This document shows, piece by piece, positions 9,397 to 18,224 of a DNA stretch of 64,000 bases (its first letter is position 1; the number at the start of each line of letters is the position of its first letter). The DNA is from Bellilinea sp034678705 (GTDB taxonomy: Bacteria > Chloroflexota > Anaerolineae > Anaerolineales > Anaerolineaceae). The notes under the pieces are model-generated. The model did no database searches, was not told the DNA's origin, and saw only the letters and a program-made list of their open reading frames with translations. The stretch covers positions 23,071 through 87,070 of the forward strand of contig JAXDBP010000025.1 of assembly GCA_034678705.1 (NCBI GenBank). The letters run 5' to 3'. The position numbers and the translations under genes were made by a program.

Positions 9397-9405
9397 ATTA
9401 TATCA
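9397..9405 (-). promoter_or_regulatory. Extended -10 promoter of the EF-G2 gene
   Basis: The minus strand reads TGATATAAT, that is TGn plus a perfect TATAAT. No convincing -35 is seen. It lies in the 137-bp gap between the divergent EF-G2 and thioredoxin genes and predicts a leader of about 105 nt. Confidence 0.55.
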
Positions 9406-9421
9406 GCAGGGTAGGCCTAAA

Positions 9422-9904
9422 GTGACCGCGTTTCTGAATCAATATTCCTTTTTAATACTGGGGGCGCTGCTCCTGGCGCTGACCGTTTACGGCCTTTCAC
9501 GGCGCGGATTTCGCAAGCCAGACTGGTTGTTGCTGTTATTAATGGCCGGCCTGATTTTCGCCGCCTGGTGGGTGCTGCACCCCAGCGCAAGCCAGGTGCG
9601 GGATGCCAGCGCGGTGAAAGCTGAGATCGGTGTCGGCACGCCTGTGCTGCTCGAGTTCCAATCACCCTATTGCCTGGGTTGCGCCGCGATGAAACCAGCC
9701 GTTGACAGATTGGAGGAGGAAACACAGGGCAAATTGATCATCATCCGCCTGAATATTCAAGACGCAGTTGGCAGACAGCTGGCAGCAGAATACGGCTCTC
9801 AGTACACTCCGACTTTTGTATTCATCGACGCTCAAGGTATTGAGCAGTGGCGCACGGTCGGCAGCCTGGAGGGCGAGCGGGTGCTTGGCTCGCTGGAGGA
9901 ATGA
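9422..9904 (+). CDS. Membrane-anchored thioredoxin-like protein
   Basis: 160 residues starting at a GTG. Two hydrophobic segments (about 8-25 and 35-51) precede a thioredoxin fold with the redox motif CLGC (C84-C87) in FQSPYCLGCAAMKPAVDRL and the cis-Pro loop YTPTFVFID. The active-site pair differs from the CGPC of TrxA, so it is likely a specialised disulfide reductase acting at the membrane. It begins a tight plus-strand operon; the methyltransferase starts 6 nt later. Confidence 0.88.
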   Translation: MTAFLNQYSFLILGALLLALTVYGLSRRGFRKPDWLLLLLMAGLIFAAWWVLHPSASQVRDASAVKAEIGVGTPVLLEFQSPYCLGCAAMKPAVDRLEEETQGKLIIIRLNIQDAVGRQLAAEYGSQYTPTFVFIDAQGIEQWRTVGSLEGERVLGSLEE

Positions 9905-9910
9905 ATCCAA

Positions 9911-10507
9911 TTGGCGGCAAACAGGCTTGGTGATCTGATCCGTCGGCTGGAGTTCCACCTTTGGTACTACCGCCGCCCACCCTGGGATACCGGCGTGACG
10001 CCGCCCGAACTGCGGGATTTCATCCGTCAGCATCCGCCGGGGAGGGCGCTGGATCTTGGCTGCGGCAGCGGCACGAACCTGATCGCATTGGCGCAGGCCG
10101 GCTGGCAGGTCAGCGGCGTGGATTTTGCCTGGCGGGCGGTGAGGATTGCTCGCCGCCGCCTGGAACAGGCGGGTATCCAGGCGGATATTCACCTCGGCGA
10201 TGTGGCGGATTTGCGCGGTTTCCGCGGGCTGTTCGACCTGATCCTCGATATTGGCTGCTATCACAACCTGCAGCCTGAAAGACGAATTGCTTACCAGCAA
10301 AACCTGCGCCGGCTGCTCGCCGATGGTGGAACCTTCCTGCTGTATACCCACTGCCGCAGGGAGGGAACGGCAGCTCACAGCGGCTGGAGTCTGGCGGACG
10401 AGGAACAAATTGGCGAATTTCTGCGACTGGTCCATAAACAAACCGGTCAGGAACGCATGCGCGGTCCATCCGCCTGGCTGACCTATCGGTGCGAGCGGAG
10501 AGGATGA
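9911..10507 (+). CDS. Class I SAM-dependent methyltransferase
   Basis: 198 residues. The start is a TTG at 9911, 6 nt after the thioredoxin stop. SAM-binding motif I is ALDLGCGSGTNL (residues 46-57), followed by VSGVDFAWRAVRIARRR (motif post-I) and FDLILDIGCYHNLQP (motif II region). The family is broad (Methyltransf_11/25 type) and the substrate is unknown. Confidence 0.88.
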   Translation: MAANRLGDLIRRLEFHLWYYRRPPWDTGVTPPELRDFIRQHPPGRALDLGCGSGTNLIALAQAGWQVSGVDFAWRAVRIARRRLEQAGIQADIHLGDVADLRGFRGLFDLILDIGCYHNLQPERRIAYQQNLRRLLADGGTFLLYTHCRREGTAAHSGWSLADEEQIGEFLRLVHKQTGQERMRGPSAWLTYRCERRG

Positions 10508-10508
10508 A

Positions 10509-11126
10509 ATGATGAGAAAGCCCGTGGTTCGTCTAGCTGGAGCACTGGCGCTACTGAGCGCGATGATGCTTGCCTGTAACTTGCCCTTACCCGCCGCCGA
10601 AGTGCTGACAGGTATGCTCGAACCGGCGACTGAAACGATCGCGGTACAGACCATCCAGGCTTTGCTGACGCCTGTCGTCAGCCCGGGAGCGGAAGACGAG
10701 CCTTGCGGTTTTCAGTGGGCGACGCAACCGTTGCCCGAGGTGACCCAGGCGCTGCAGCAGTATTTTAATGATGCCGGGCAGACCAACCTCAAGGCGACCG
10801 CCGAGGCTTTTGGCGAGAACTGCGTCCGCGCGGACGGCAGCGTGGCGCGCTTTCTGACCATGTATACCGACATCCGCGTCACCCTGGCGGTTGCGCAGCT
10901 GCAGGATCAAGCGCTGTTAGCCGGGCAACTGGAGACCGTCCTGCGGCTGGTCCTGGACTACCCGGCGGATAAGCTGCCTGGCTCGCTGGAGGGTTACCTG
11001 GGGATCACTTTCACCGATCCTCAGGGAAATGTTGAGAACCTCTGGTTCAAACGTCTGGAGGGTAAAGCCGCGCTCGACCGCGGCTTGAGCGGCGAGGATT
11101 TGTTAGCTGAGCTGCGCGCGAATTGA
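10509..11126 (+). CDS. Predicted lipoprotein of unknown function
   Basis: 205 residues with a type II signal peptide: MMRKPVVRLAGALALL, then the lipobox MLAC with Cys23. The mature part is soluble and mostly helical, with two further Cys residues (EPCGFQW and ENCVRAD) that may form a disulfide. That would suit its position after a membrane thioredoxin, though the link is only inferred. It starts 1 nt after the methyltransferase stop and overlaps the convergent GNAT gene by 24 nt. Confidence 0.8.
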   Translation: MMRKPVVRLAGALALLSAMMLACNLPLPAAEVLTGMLEPATETIAVQTIQALLTPVVSPGAEDEPCGFQWATQPLPEVTQALQQYFNDAGQTNLKATAEAFGENCVRADGSVARFLTMYTDIRVTLAVAQLQDQALLAGQLETVLRLVLDYPADKLPGSLEGYLGITFTDPQGNVENLWFKRLEGKAALDRGLSGEDLLAELRAN

Positions 11127-11660
11127 GTCCCGCGAGAGGCTCTTTTCCATGCGCCAGGCAGGTTCGATCATCGTCCGCCGCTGGCCTATGTGATCGATAA
11201 ACGACCAGATGCCTGGATCCTGGTCGACCACGCGGTAACCAAGCCGTTCGTAGAGCGCCAGTGCGCGGGGGTTGTCCTTGGCGACGTTGAGGGTGACGAA
11301 TCTGTACCCTCGCTCGAGTAAATCCGCTTCGACCACGGCCATCATGCGCGTACCAAGTCCGGCGCTCTGAAAGTCCGGTTTGACCCGAAAAGAGTAAAGA
11401 TAGGCGCGCAGCCCGCCGTCAGCCAGCTCGGGGCGCTGGCAGTTGAGTTGAATAAACACCTGGGCAATCAACCCATAGAGGGGCAGGTCAGCAACCCAGA
11501 TGACCGTAAGGCCGCGCATCATGCGCTCATAGGCTTCGGCATAGACCCTGCGGAAGTGGCTGTATTGACCATCCCATTCCAGCGACTGCAGATCGCTTCT
11601 TTGCAGGCTGCGGATGGCTGCCTGGGCGGGCCAGTTTTCGGGCAGGTTAGGGAGGGTCAT
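11103..11660 (-). CDS. GNAT-family N-acetyltransferase
   Basis: 185 residues. The acetyl-CoA-binding signature is LYSFRVKPDFQSAGLGTRMMAVVE (QSAGLG at 98-103) and the second motif is NVAKDNPRALALYERLGYRVV. The substrate is unknown. The ATG is 9 nt downstream of the DHH-CBS-PAP gene stop, so it is probably translated from the same mRNA. Confidence 0.9.
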   Translation of the reverse strand: MTLPNLPENWPAQAAIRSLQRSDLQSLEWDGQYSHFRRVYAEAYERMMRGLTVIWVADLPLYGLIAQVFIQLNCQRPELADGGLRAYLYSFRVKPDFQSAGLGTRMMAVVEADLLERGYRFVTLNVAKDNPRALALYERLGYRVVDQDPGIWSFIDHIGQRRTMIEPAWRMEKSLSRDSIRAQLS

Positions 11661-11669
11661 ATGGGCGAA

Positions 11670-14327
11670 TTAGGTTTGCTGGGTTTGCAGCATTTGCTGC
11701 AGCAACGCGGCTTCTTGTTCAGGGGTGTTGATCTTGCCGTCCAGCCAGGCGGAGCGCAGCGCCCAGAGGATCTGGCGGTAAGCCGGACCTGGAGCGATCC
11801 CGAGGGCGTGCAGGTCATAACCGTTGACAGTCGGCTGTACTTTGCGCCAGTGGATTGCATATTGTTCGATGATGTGTCTGACGGATTCATGTTTTGTCAG
11901 ACCCTGGAGCGCATACAGCACGGGGGGCGCCACCCCATCGAAAAGGGCGACTATGCGGCTGGGCGGGAGCTCGACCAGGCCCGGGAGTTCGCCAAGCAGC
12001 TGGCTGCCTTCTCGGATCTGCGCCTGCAGTTGGTGTGAGAGGCGCAGGCGCTGGGCGATGCTCCCGCCTGCATCGATCGGACAGGCGATCAGCCAGATCA
12101 GGTAGGCCAGGGCGCGTTGGATGGGCATGTTTCCGATCGATTCCTCCAGCTCCCAGCGGGCATCGATCGGAGAGCGTACTACATCATTAATGATCCCCGA
12201 AAGGTCAGGCAGCCAGTGCAGCTGCGGGTGGATATCGCTGAGCAGCTCCAGGGCTTCGAGACGGCTCAGCACCAGCGCCGGGTCTTCCTCTGCGAAGATC
12301 AGGTCGAGCTCGTGGCGCAGCCGGTCGCCCGATACCTTGTTGAGCAGTGTTCGTGCCTCATTCATCAGCTCTAGCGTGCGCTCTTCGATCTGGAAACCGA
12401 AGCGGATTTCGAAGCGGACAGCGCGCAGCATGCGCGTCGGATCGTCGACAAATGAAAGGGAATGCAGCACGCGCACCAGACCCTTTTGCAGGTCGTTCAG
12501 TCCGCCCCAGAAATCATAGAGATTGCCGTAGTAACGTCCATCCAGGCGCAGGGCGAGAGTGTTGATGGTGAAATCGCGCCGGTGGAGGTCGAGCTTGATA
12601 CTGCCGCGCTCGACCGTCGGCAGGGCGGAAGGGTAAGTGTAAAACTCGGTGCGGGCGCTGATCAGATCCAGGGTTTGCGGCAGGCTTCCTGTGGATAGTT
12701 CGTGTCCGGTGTTTATTTTCGCAAGCAGCCCTTTATTTTGGGGATCGAGCTGCCATTTGGCGGTGCCAAAGCGGGCATGGGTAGCAACCCTGCCGCCGTA
12801 TCTCCGCTCCAGTGAACGCGCCAGAGTAATCGCGTCGCCCTCGACCACCAGGTCGAAATCGATGCTCGGCCGCTCGAGGAGCAGATCGCGCACGAATCCG
12901 CCAACGATATAGACCGGCATGCGCTTTTCGTGAGCCGTTTCGGCGACCAGTTTGAGCAGCTCAAGGCGCGCTGGCGGCAGGGCAGCTTCCAGCCTGGCGG
13001 TCAGGTTTTTCCGCTCGGGCAGGATGGTGTCGCCTTCGCCCAGCATTTTGAGCAGGTCGGTGCGGGTGACGATGCCGATGATCTCACCGCTCTGCGGGTC
13101 CTTGACCGGCACCTGTCCCCAGCCGGTTTCCGCCATGATCTTCTGCAGGGTGTCCAGGCTGTCCTGCGGGCTGACGGTCACTTCGCCGGCTTCCATCAGG
13201 CTGGCAGCCTGGAGGTTCAGTTTATGCGAAATGGCGCGGTCGACCGCGCGGCGGGTGAGCAGACCGAGCACGCGCCCGCCCTTGACGACCGGATAACCTT
13301 CGTAGCCGTAGCGCTGCATGAGCCGGGCGGCTTCCTGCGCGGGTGTATCCGGCGGCAGCACGCGTGGTCCGCGCGACATGATTTTACCAACAGTTACCGG
13401 CGGCAGGATGATCGCCGGCAGCAGCTTACGCAGCTTTTTATAGGCGTTTTCCAGAGTCGGCGGCTGCCCGTCCAGGTCTTCTGAGCTGCGCATCAGCGCG
13501 GCGGCAGCTCGCTCGTGACCTCCACCGCCCATCCGGGCGGCTACCTCAGCCACGTTGACGCGGTCGCTGGTCGAGCGCGCCACCAGACGGATGCCATCGC
13601 TCGTATTGACTAGAATAAACAATCCGTCCGGGTCGAGCAGATCGCGCAGCTTGTGAGCAATGCTGGAAATCTCTTCGTTGAGCTCCTCGGCGTCGGTGCT
13701 AGCGATGACGATGGTCTGCCCGTGGATTTGGATCGTCTCGGCGGATTGGAGCAGCCTGTTGTAGATATCGCGCTGGTCCTCAGAAAGAGGCGGGTTGAGG
13801 AAGTCGGAAGCGATGCGCAGCGAAGCGCCCTGCTCGAGCAGAAAGGCGACTGCGCGGACGTCGCGAGTGGTAGTGCTGGCGTAGGTCAGCGATCCGGTGT
13901 CCTCGTAGATGCCCATCAGGAGCAGCGTGGATTGCAGCAGGGTCAGCGGGCCGTTGTGATCGCGTATTTCCTCTATCAGGATCGTCGTGGTGGCGCCAAC
14001 CCGCTGGTTGACCATTGTCCACTCGGCAGGGATGTCGTCGCGAACCTGGTGGTGGTCAACGACGTGCACGCTTGCGTTGCGGGTCATACCCTTGAGGGTG
14101 ATCAGCGACTGGGTGTCGACCAGGGTGACGGCGTCGATGGTTTCGGATGGTAGATCGCGCGGATCGAGGAAGGGCAGCTCACCGCCGTACAGGTTGAGGA
14201 AGGCGCGCACATTGCGGTTCAACCGGCGCGGCAGGACCGGCAGCGCCTGCTCATTTAGCAGATGAACTGCCAGCAGCGCCGCCAGCGCGTCGAAATCAGC
14301 CTGTTCGTGGGTGAGGATAACGTGCAT
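11670..14327 (-). CDS. DHH phosphoesterase-CBS-tRNA nucleotidyltransferase fusion
   Basis: 885 residues in three parts. First is a DHH/DHHA1 phosphoesterase, with THEQADFDA (H7, D11, D13), VVDHHQ (D91-H93) and the DHHA1 motif GGGGHERAAAA near 268-278. Next come two CBS domains at about 310-430, and then a class II poly(A)-polymerase/CCA-adding head from about 455, with GGFVRDLLL near 473 and the catalytic DxD in SIDFDLVVEG near 487. Fusions of this type are known in several bacterial lineages and act in 3' CCA or A addition to tRNA; the DHH part may trim or hydrolyse nucleotides. The mRNA is probably leaderless. Confidence 0.92.
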   Translation of the reverse strand: MHVILTHEQADFDALAALLAVHLLNEQALPVLPRRLNRNVRAFLNLYGGELPFLDPRDLPSETIDAVTLVDTQSLITLKGMTRNASVHVVDHHQVRDDIPAEWTMVNQRVGATTTILIEEIRDHNGPLTLLQSTLLLMGIYEDTGSLTYASTTTRDVRAVAFLLEQGASLRIASDFLNPPLSEDQRDIYNRLLQSAETIQIHGQTIVIASTDAEELNEEISSIAHKLRDLLDPDGLFILVNTSDGIRLVARSTSDRVNVAEVAARMGGGGHERAAAALMRSSEDLDGQPPTLENAYKKLRKLLPAIILPPVTVGKIMSRGPRVLPPDTPAQEAARLMQRYGYEGYPVVKGGRVLGLLTRRAVDRAISHKLNLQAASLMEAGEVTVSPQDSLDTLQKIMAETGWGQVPVKDPQSGEIIGIVTRTDLLKMLGEGDTILPERKNLTARLEAALPPARLELLKLVAETAHEKRMPVYIVGGFVRDLLLERPSIDFDLVVEGDAITLARSLERRYGGRVATHARFGTAKWQLDPQNKGLLAKINTGHELSTGSLPQTLDLISARTEFYTYPSALPTVERGSIKLDLHRRDFTINTLALRLDGRYYGNLYDFWGGLNDLQKGLVRVLHSLSFVDDPTRMLRAVRFEIRFGFQIEERTLELMNEARTLLNKVSGDRLRHELDLIFAEEDPALVLSRLEALELLSDIHPQLHWLPDLSGIINDVVRSPIDARWELEESIGNMPIQRALAYLIWLIACPIDAGGSIAQRLRLSHQLQAQIREGSQLLGELPGLVELPPSRIVALFDGVAPPVLYALQGLTKHESVRHIIEQYAIHWRKVQPTVNGYDLHALGIAPGPAYRQILWALRSAWLDGKINTPEQEAALLQQMLQTQQT

Positions 14328-14333
14328 GAAATA

Positions 14334-14339
14334 ATTGTA
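14334..14339 (-). promoter_or_regulatory. -10 box of the DHH-CBS-PAP gene, leaderless type
   Basis: The minus strand has TACAAT, then 6 nt, then the ATG. No Shine-Dalgarno motif fits in between, so transcription should begin at or next to the start codon. Confidence 0.55.
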
Positions 14340-14392
14340 ACATTAAGGGGTACAAGGTAGTATCAACAGAGTTTGCAGTCGCGGGCTGGTTT

Positions 14393-14401
14393 TGGTATGA
14401 T
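14393..14401 (+). promoter_or_regulatory. Extended -10 promoter of the MoeB/ThiF-rhodanese gene
   Basis: TGGTATGAT, that is TGn plus a one-mismatch -10 hexamer. It lies 67 nt before the GTG start and diverges from the DHH-CBS-PAP promoter. Confidence 0.5.
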
Positions 14402-14468
14402 TATCAGAATTATTCTGCAGCGCCTGTCAGGATGGTAAGTCACGCCGGGCGGCTGCGGGGAGGCAGAG

Positions 14469-15623
14469 GTGACCAACGCGCTTACCCAGGCCGAAATCTT
14501 GCGCTACTCGCGCCATATGCTCATTCCAGAGGTGGGGCTGGCGGGGCAGCAGAAACTAAAGAATACCTCGGTGCTGATCGTCGGCGCCGGCGGATTGGGC
14601 TCGCCGGTCGCGCTGTATTTGGCGGCGGCCGGGATTGGACGCATCGGGCTGGTGGATTACGACGTCGTCGAGGAATCCAACCTGCAGCGCCAGGTCATCC
14701 ACAGCACAGATTGGGTGGGCAGGCCGAAAGTGGAATCCGCCAGGCAGCGCCTGTTGGAGTTGAACCCCTACATAAAAATTGATGCCTATAACATTGTGCT
14801 CAGCGCCGAAAATGCCGAAAGAATTTCGCAGGGCTACGATATTCTGGTGGACGGGACAGACAACTTCCCGACCCGCTACCTGTTGAATGACCTGGCGGTG
14901 CTGACCGGCAGACCGTTCGTCTATGGCTCGATCTTCCGCTACGAAGGGCAGGTGAGCGTTTTCGATGCCCGCAAAGGCCCGTGCTACCGCTGCCTATTCT
15001 CTGAGCCTCCTCCGCCGGGGTCAGTGCCGTCCTGCGGCGAGGCGGGTGTGTTCGGTGTGCTGCCCGGCACCATTGGCAGCATTCAGGCGACCGAGGTGAT
15101 CAAGCTGGCGCTTGGCAGCGGCGAGTCGCTGGTTGGAAGGCTGCTCCTCTACGATGCACAGGATATGTCCTTTCAGATGGTCCAACTGCGCAAGAATCCG
15201 CACTGCAGAATATGCGGCGAGCAGGCGGAGATCAGTCAATTGATCGACTACGAAGCATTTTGCGGCGTGCCTGCCCGCGAGCAGGCGGTTAACACCGCGG
15301 GTGAGGGCTGGGATGTCTCTCCACTCGAGGTCGCCGAACGGCTGCGCCAGGGTGAGCCGTTGGAGCTGGTCGATGTACGCGACCCGATCGAGCAGCAGGT
15401 CTCAGCGCTGCCTGGCGCACGATTGATACCGCTTGAGCAGATCCTGCAGCGTTCCAGCGAGCTGGACCCGGGGAAGGAATACGTCCTGTTCTGCCGCACC
15501 GGAGTGCGCTCGGCGCGGGCGGTCAGGCTGCTCACTGCAGCCGGCTTTGGCAAGGTGAAGAACCTGGCCGGAGGGATCAACGCCTGGGCCGAGCAAGTCG
15601 ACCCGAACATGTGGCGGTATTAA
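14469..15623 (+). CDS. MoeB/ThiF-type adenylyltransferase with C-terminal rhodanese domain
   Basis: 384 residues. Residues 1-265 are an E1-like adenylyltransferase that activates the C-terminal Gly of a ubiquitin-like sulfur carrier (MoaD or ThiS). Evidence is GAGGLGS (39-45), a zinc site formed by CYRC (172, 175) and CRIC (246, 249), and the Cys in PSCGEAG (189). Residues 285-384 are a rhodanese domain with the persulfide loop CRTGVRS (Cys342). The layout equals MoeBR/MOCS3/Uba4 proteins, which both adenylate and sulfurate their carrier. The start is GTG at 14469 after GGGGAGG. No carrier protein gene is adjacent. Confidence 0.93.
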   Translation: MTNALTQAEILRYSRHMLIPEVGLAGQQKLKNTSVLIVGAGGLGSPVALYLAAAGIGRIGLVDYDVVEESNLQRQVIHSTDWVGRPKVESARQRLLELNPYIKIDAYNIVLSAENAERISQGYDILVDGTDNFPTRYLLNDLAVLTGRPFVYGSIFRYEGQVSVFDARKGPCYRCLFSEPPPPGSVPSCGEAGVFGVLPGTIGSIQATEVIKLALGSGESLVGRLLLYDAQDMSFQMVQLRKNPHCRICGEQAEISQLIDYEAFCGVPAREQAVNTAGEGWDVSPLEVAERLRQGEPLELVDVRDPIEQQVSALPGARLIPLEQILQRSSELDPGKEYVLFCRTGVRSARAVRLLTAAGFGKVKNLAGGINAWAEQVDPNMWRY

Positions 15624-15715
15624 TAGAGACGGTTCAACCACAGCGGTGGGCGGGATTGAATCTGCCCCTGGAGTGTGGTATCTTTGAGCAATTGACAGAG
15701 GCTGAGAAGTAAACC

Positions 15716-16618
15716 ATGGCGCTCGATGACTCATCCACCGCCAACCGAACACCGGTCCTTTTAGCCGCCCTTGCCCACCCGGACGATGAAACTTTCGGTA
15801 CTGGCGGGACGCTGGCTTATTACGCCCGCAGGGGGGTTGACGTCTACCTGGTTTGCGCCACCCGCGGCGAGGCCGGCGAGGTCGACGAAGAGTATTTGCG
15901 CGGCTATATGTCCGTCGCCGAGCGGCGCGAGCATGAGCTGCGCTGCGCGGCGGGGCATCTTGGCCTGGCGGGGGTGTATTTCCTCAACTACCGCGACTCC
16001 GGCATGCCCGGCGCGCCGGATAACGCCAATCCCATGGCGCTGGCCGCTCAGCCCATCGAAAAGGTTGCTGCTGAGGTGGCGCACTACATCCGCAGGCTCC
16101 AGCCTCAGGTGGTGATCACCTTCGACCCGGTCGGCGGTTACCACCATCCTGATCATATCGCCATCCACAAAGCGACCACCGTGGCATTCCAGTACGCGGC
16201 GGACCCGTCTCATATCGATCCGGATGGACTACCGCCCTACCAGCCCGCCCGGCTGTATTATCAGACCATTCCGCGCCATTTCCTGCGCTTCATCGTAAAG
16301 GTACTGCGGCTGGTTGGGCGCGATCCGCGTAAATTTGGGCGCAACAAGGATATCGACCTGGCTGCCATCGCCGAGGTGGATTTCCCTACCCATGCGGTCA
16401 TCGATTATCGCGCGGTTGCCGACATCCGCGACCAGGCCTCTCGCTGTCACGCCAGCCAGGGCGGCAGCTCGCTTACGGGGGGACTGTTCAGCCCGATTCG
16501 GCGCTATTTCGCCTCGAAAGAGCTGTATATGCAGGCCTACCCCGCCCCGAACGGAAAAGCAGAGCGGGATCTATTTGTGGGTGTGGTGGATCTGCCGCCG
16601 TTTCGCCGGCGAAGTTGA
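15716..16618 (+). CDS. PIG-L/LmbE-family deacetylase
   Basis: 300 residues. This zinc-dependent N-acetylglucosaminide deacetylase family includes the mycothiol and bacillithiol enzymes MshB and BshB. Metal and catalytic residues are AHPDDE (H21, D23, D24) and the second cluster YHHPDH (H143, H144, H147). The long acidic insert DEEYLRGYMSVAERREHEL is typical of MshB-like members. The substrate is undetermined. Confidence 0.9.
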   Translation: MALDDSSTANRTPVLLAALAHPDDETFGTGGTLAYYARRGVDVYLVCATRGEAGEVDEEYLRGYMSVAERREHELRCAAGHLGLAGVYFLNYRDSGMPGAPDNANPMALAAQPIEKVAAEVAHYIRRLQPQVVITFDPVGGYHHPDHIAIHKATTVAFQYAADPSHIDPDGLPPYQPARLYYQTIPRHFLRFIVKVLRLVGRDPRKFGRNKDIDLAAIAEVDFPTHAVIDYRAVADIRDQASRCHASQGGSSLTGGLFSPIRRYFASKELYMQAYPAPNGKAERDLFVGVVDLPPFRRRS

Positions 16619-16645
16619 CCGGCGCCCCGGTTGCTCGAAATGCGA

Positions 16646-16651
16646 TACAAT
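16646..16651 (+). promoter_or_regulatory. -10 box of lipB, leaderless type
   Basis: TACAAT followed by 7 nt and the ATG, with no ribosome-binding motif between. A -35 is not evident. Confidence 0.5.
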
Positions 16652-16658
16652 GTAGATT

Positions 16659-17405
16659 ATGTCGACCCATGGCATATGTGAAGTGCGCTGGCTGGGCTGT
16701 CAGGACTATGCCCGCGCCTGGCAGCTGCAGGTTGACCTGTCTGCTGAGATCGCGGCCGGGCGCAAGCCAGCGACGCTGCTCCTGCTCGAGCATCCGCATA
16801 CGTTTACGGTGGGGCGGCGCGGCGGGTGGAATCACGTCGTTTGGGACGAGGTGGAGCGGAAAGCGCGCGGCATTGATCTGCTGGAGGTCGACCGCGGCGG
16901 CGACGTGACTTACCACGGCCCCGGGCAGTTGGTGGGCTACCCGCTCATCCCGCTGGCTGAACCAGGCTGGCAGGGCATGCGCCTGCCGCAAGCCGATTTC
17001 GTCGGCTTCGTGCGCAAGCTGGAGAAGACGCTGATCACTGCCCTGGCCTGCTACGGTATTCCGGGTACGCAGCGGGCAGGGCTTTCGGGTGTCTGGGTGT
17101 TGGCGGAACTGTTCAAAAGCTGCCCGCGGACAGATCCACGCCTGCGGCCTGAACCCGGAAAAATCGCCTCGATCGGTGTCAAGGTAACCGCACGCGGGGT
17201 CACCCGGCACGGTTTTGCTTTGAACGTCAACCCGGACATGAGTTTCTGGCAAGGGATCATCCCCTGCGGCTTGGACGGCGTGCAGATGCTGTCGATGGCA
17301 GACCTGTTGGAGGAATCGCCTGATCTCGAAAGGGTAGCAGAGGACGTTGCCTCAGCTTTCGGGCAGGTGTTCGGCTTTGAAGTCCGCAAGGCAGAGGTGT
17401 TTTAG
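16659..17405 (+). CDS. lipB: Octanoyl-[ACP]:protein N-octanoyltransferase
   Basis: 248 residues. LipB moves octanoate from acyl carrier protein to the lipoyl domains of 2-oxoacid dehydrogenases and GcvH. Family motifs are RGGDVTYHGPGQLVGYP (79 onward), the catalytic Lys168 in GKIASIGVKV and the acyl-thioester Cys203 in IIPCGL. It is slightly longer than usual because of a short insert at 150-165 (LFKSCPRTDPRLRPEPG). The carotenoid gene follows 6 nt later. Confidence 0.96.
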   Translation: MSTHGICEVRWLGCQDYARAWQLQVDLSAEIAAGRKPATLLLLEHPHTFTVGRRGGWNHVVWDEVERKARGIDLLEVDRGGDVTYHGPGQLVGYPLIPLAEPGWQGMRLPQADFVGFVRKLEKTLITALACYGIPGTQRAGLSGVWVLAELFKSCPRTDPRLRPEPGKIASIGVKVTARGVTRHGFALNVNPDMSFWQGIIPCGLDGVQMLSMADLLEESPDLERVAEDVASAFGQVFGFEVRKAEVF

Positions 17406-17411
17406 GGAGAC

Positions 17412-18212
17412 ATGGCAATGACACTGCGAAAGTTCACCGGCTGGCTGCTCTGGCTCGTAGTCGCGTTATCGATCACCGGGGTGGTCGATGCATTGGTCTG
17501 GAAGGATGTGCCTGCCTGGCTTACGCCGGTCAACACCCTGTTGACCTTCACTGTTGGCTTTCTGCACGCCGGTCAGCGTTTAGGCTGGCGGCGGGCAGGC
17601 TTGTTGCTGGTCGTCGTTTTTGTCGTGGGCATCACCTTCGAAAGCGTCGGCGTGGCGACCGGCATTGTCTACGGACAGTATCACTACAGCGATAAGCTTG
17701 GCCCCAGGCTGTTCGGTTTGGTGCCCGTCTTGATCCCGATCGCCTGGTTTATGATGATGTACGCTTCATTAATGATGGCTGATTTAATCCTGCCGCACCA
17801 TCTGGCAAAGCCGGCGAGCCGCCGCTGGCTGGTCGCCGCGACAGGCGGCGTGATTATGACTGCCTGGGACCTGGCGATGGATCCGCTGATGGCTGCCGGC
17901 GGCTACTGGATTTGGGAGGCGCAGGGGGCATTTTACGGCGTCCCGCTGCAAAACTTCTTCGGCTGGTGGCTGACCACTTTCACCGCGCTGTTGATTTACC
18001 AGGCGGTAGCGGTCGAGCTGCGATTGCCCAACCCTGCCCCTGCGGGTGACGTGCCCCTGATTTGGTCCATTCTGATCTACGTGATCATCGGCGGGAGTAG
18101 TGTGTTGATGGATTTCATCTTCGGTCTGGGAGGGGCGGGCCTGGCCGGGCTGTTTGCGATGCTGCCCTGGGTGGTCGCGGCGCTGCTGCGCCTGGATGTC
18201 TCCAGGAGTTGA
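17412..18212 (+). CDS. Carotenoid biosynthesis protein (CruF-like, PF04240)
   Basis: 266 residues with about seven transmembrane helices. Family landmarks include ITFESVGVATGIVYGQYHYSD, the P(V/I)LIPIAWFMMMYAS helix and the acidic helix TAWDLAMDPLMAAGGYWIWE. CruF-type enzymes hydrate the psi end of acyclic carotenoids such as bisanhydrobacterioruberin or lycopene derivatives. No other carotenoid gene is in the window. The first ATG follows AGGGAGAC; the ATG at 17418 is an equally spaced alternative. Confidence 0.85.
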   Translation: MAMTLRKFTGWLLWLVVALSITGVVDALVWKDVPAWLTPVNTLLTFTVGFLHAGQRLGWRRAGLLLVVVFVVGITFESVGVATGIVYGQYHYSDKLGPRLFGLVPVLIPIAWFMMMYASLMMADLILPHHLAKPASRRWLVAATGGVIMTAWDLAMDPLMAAGGYWIWEAQGAFYGVPLQNFFGWWLTTFTALLIYQAVAVELRLPNPAPAGDVPLIWSILIYVIIGGSSVLMDFIFGLGGAGLAGLFAMLPWVVAALLRLDVSRS

Positions 18213-18224
18213 GTCGGATCAATC

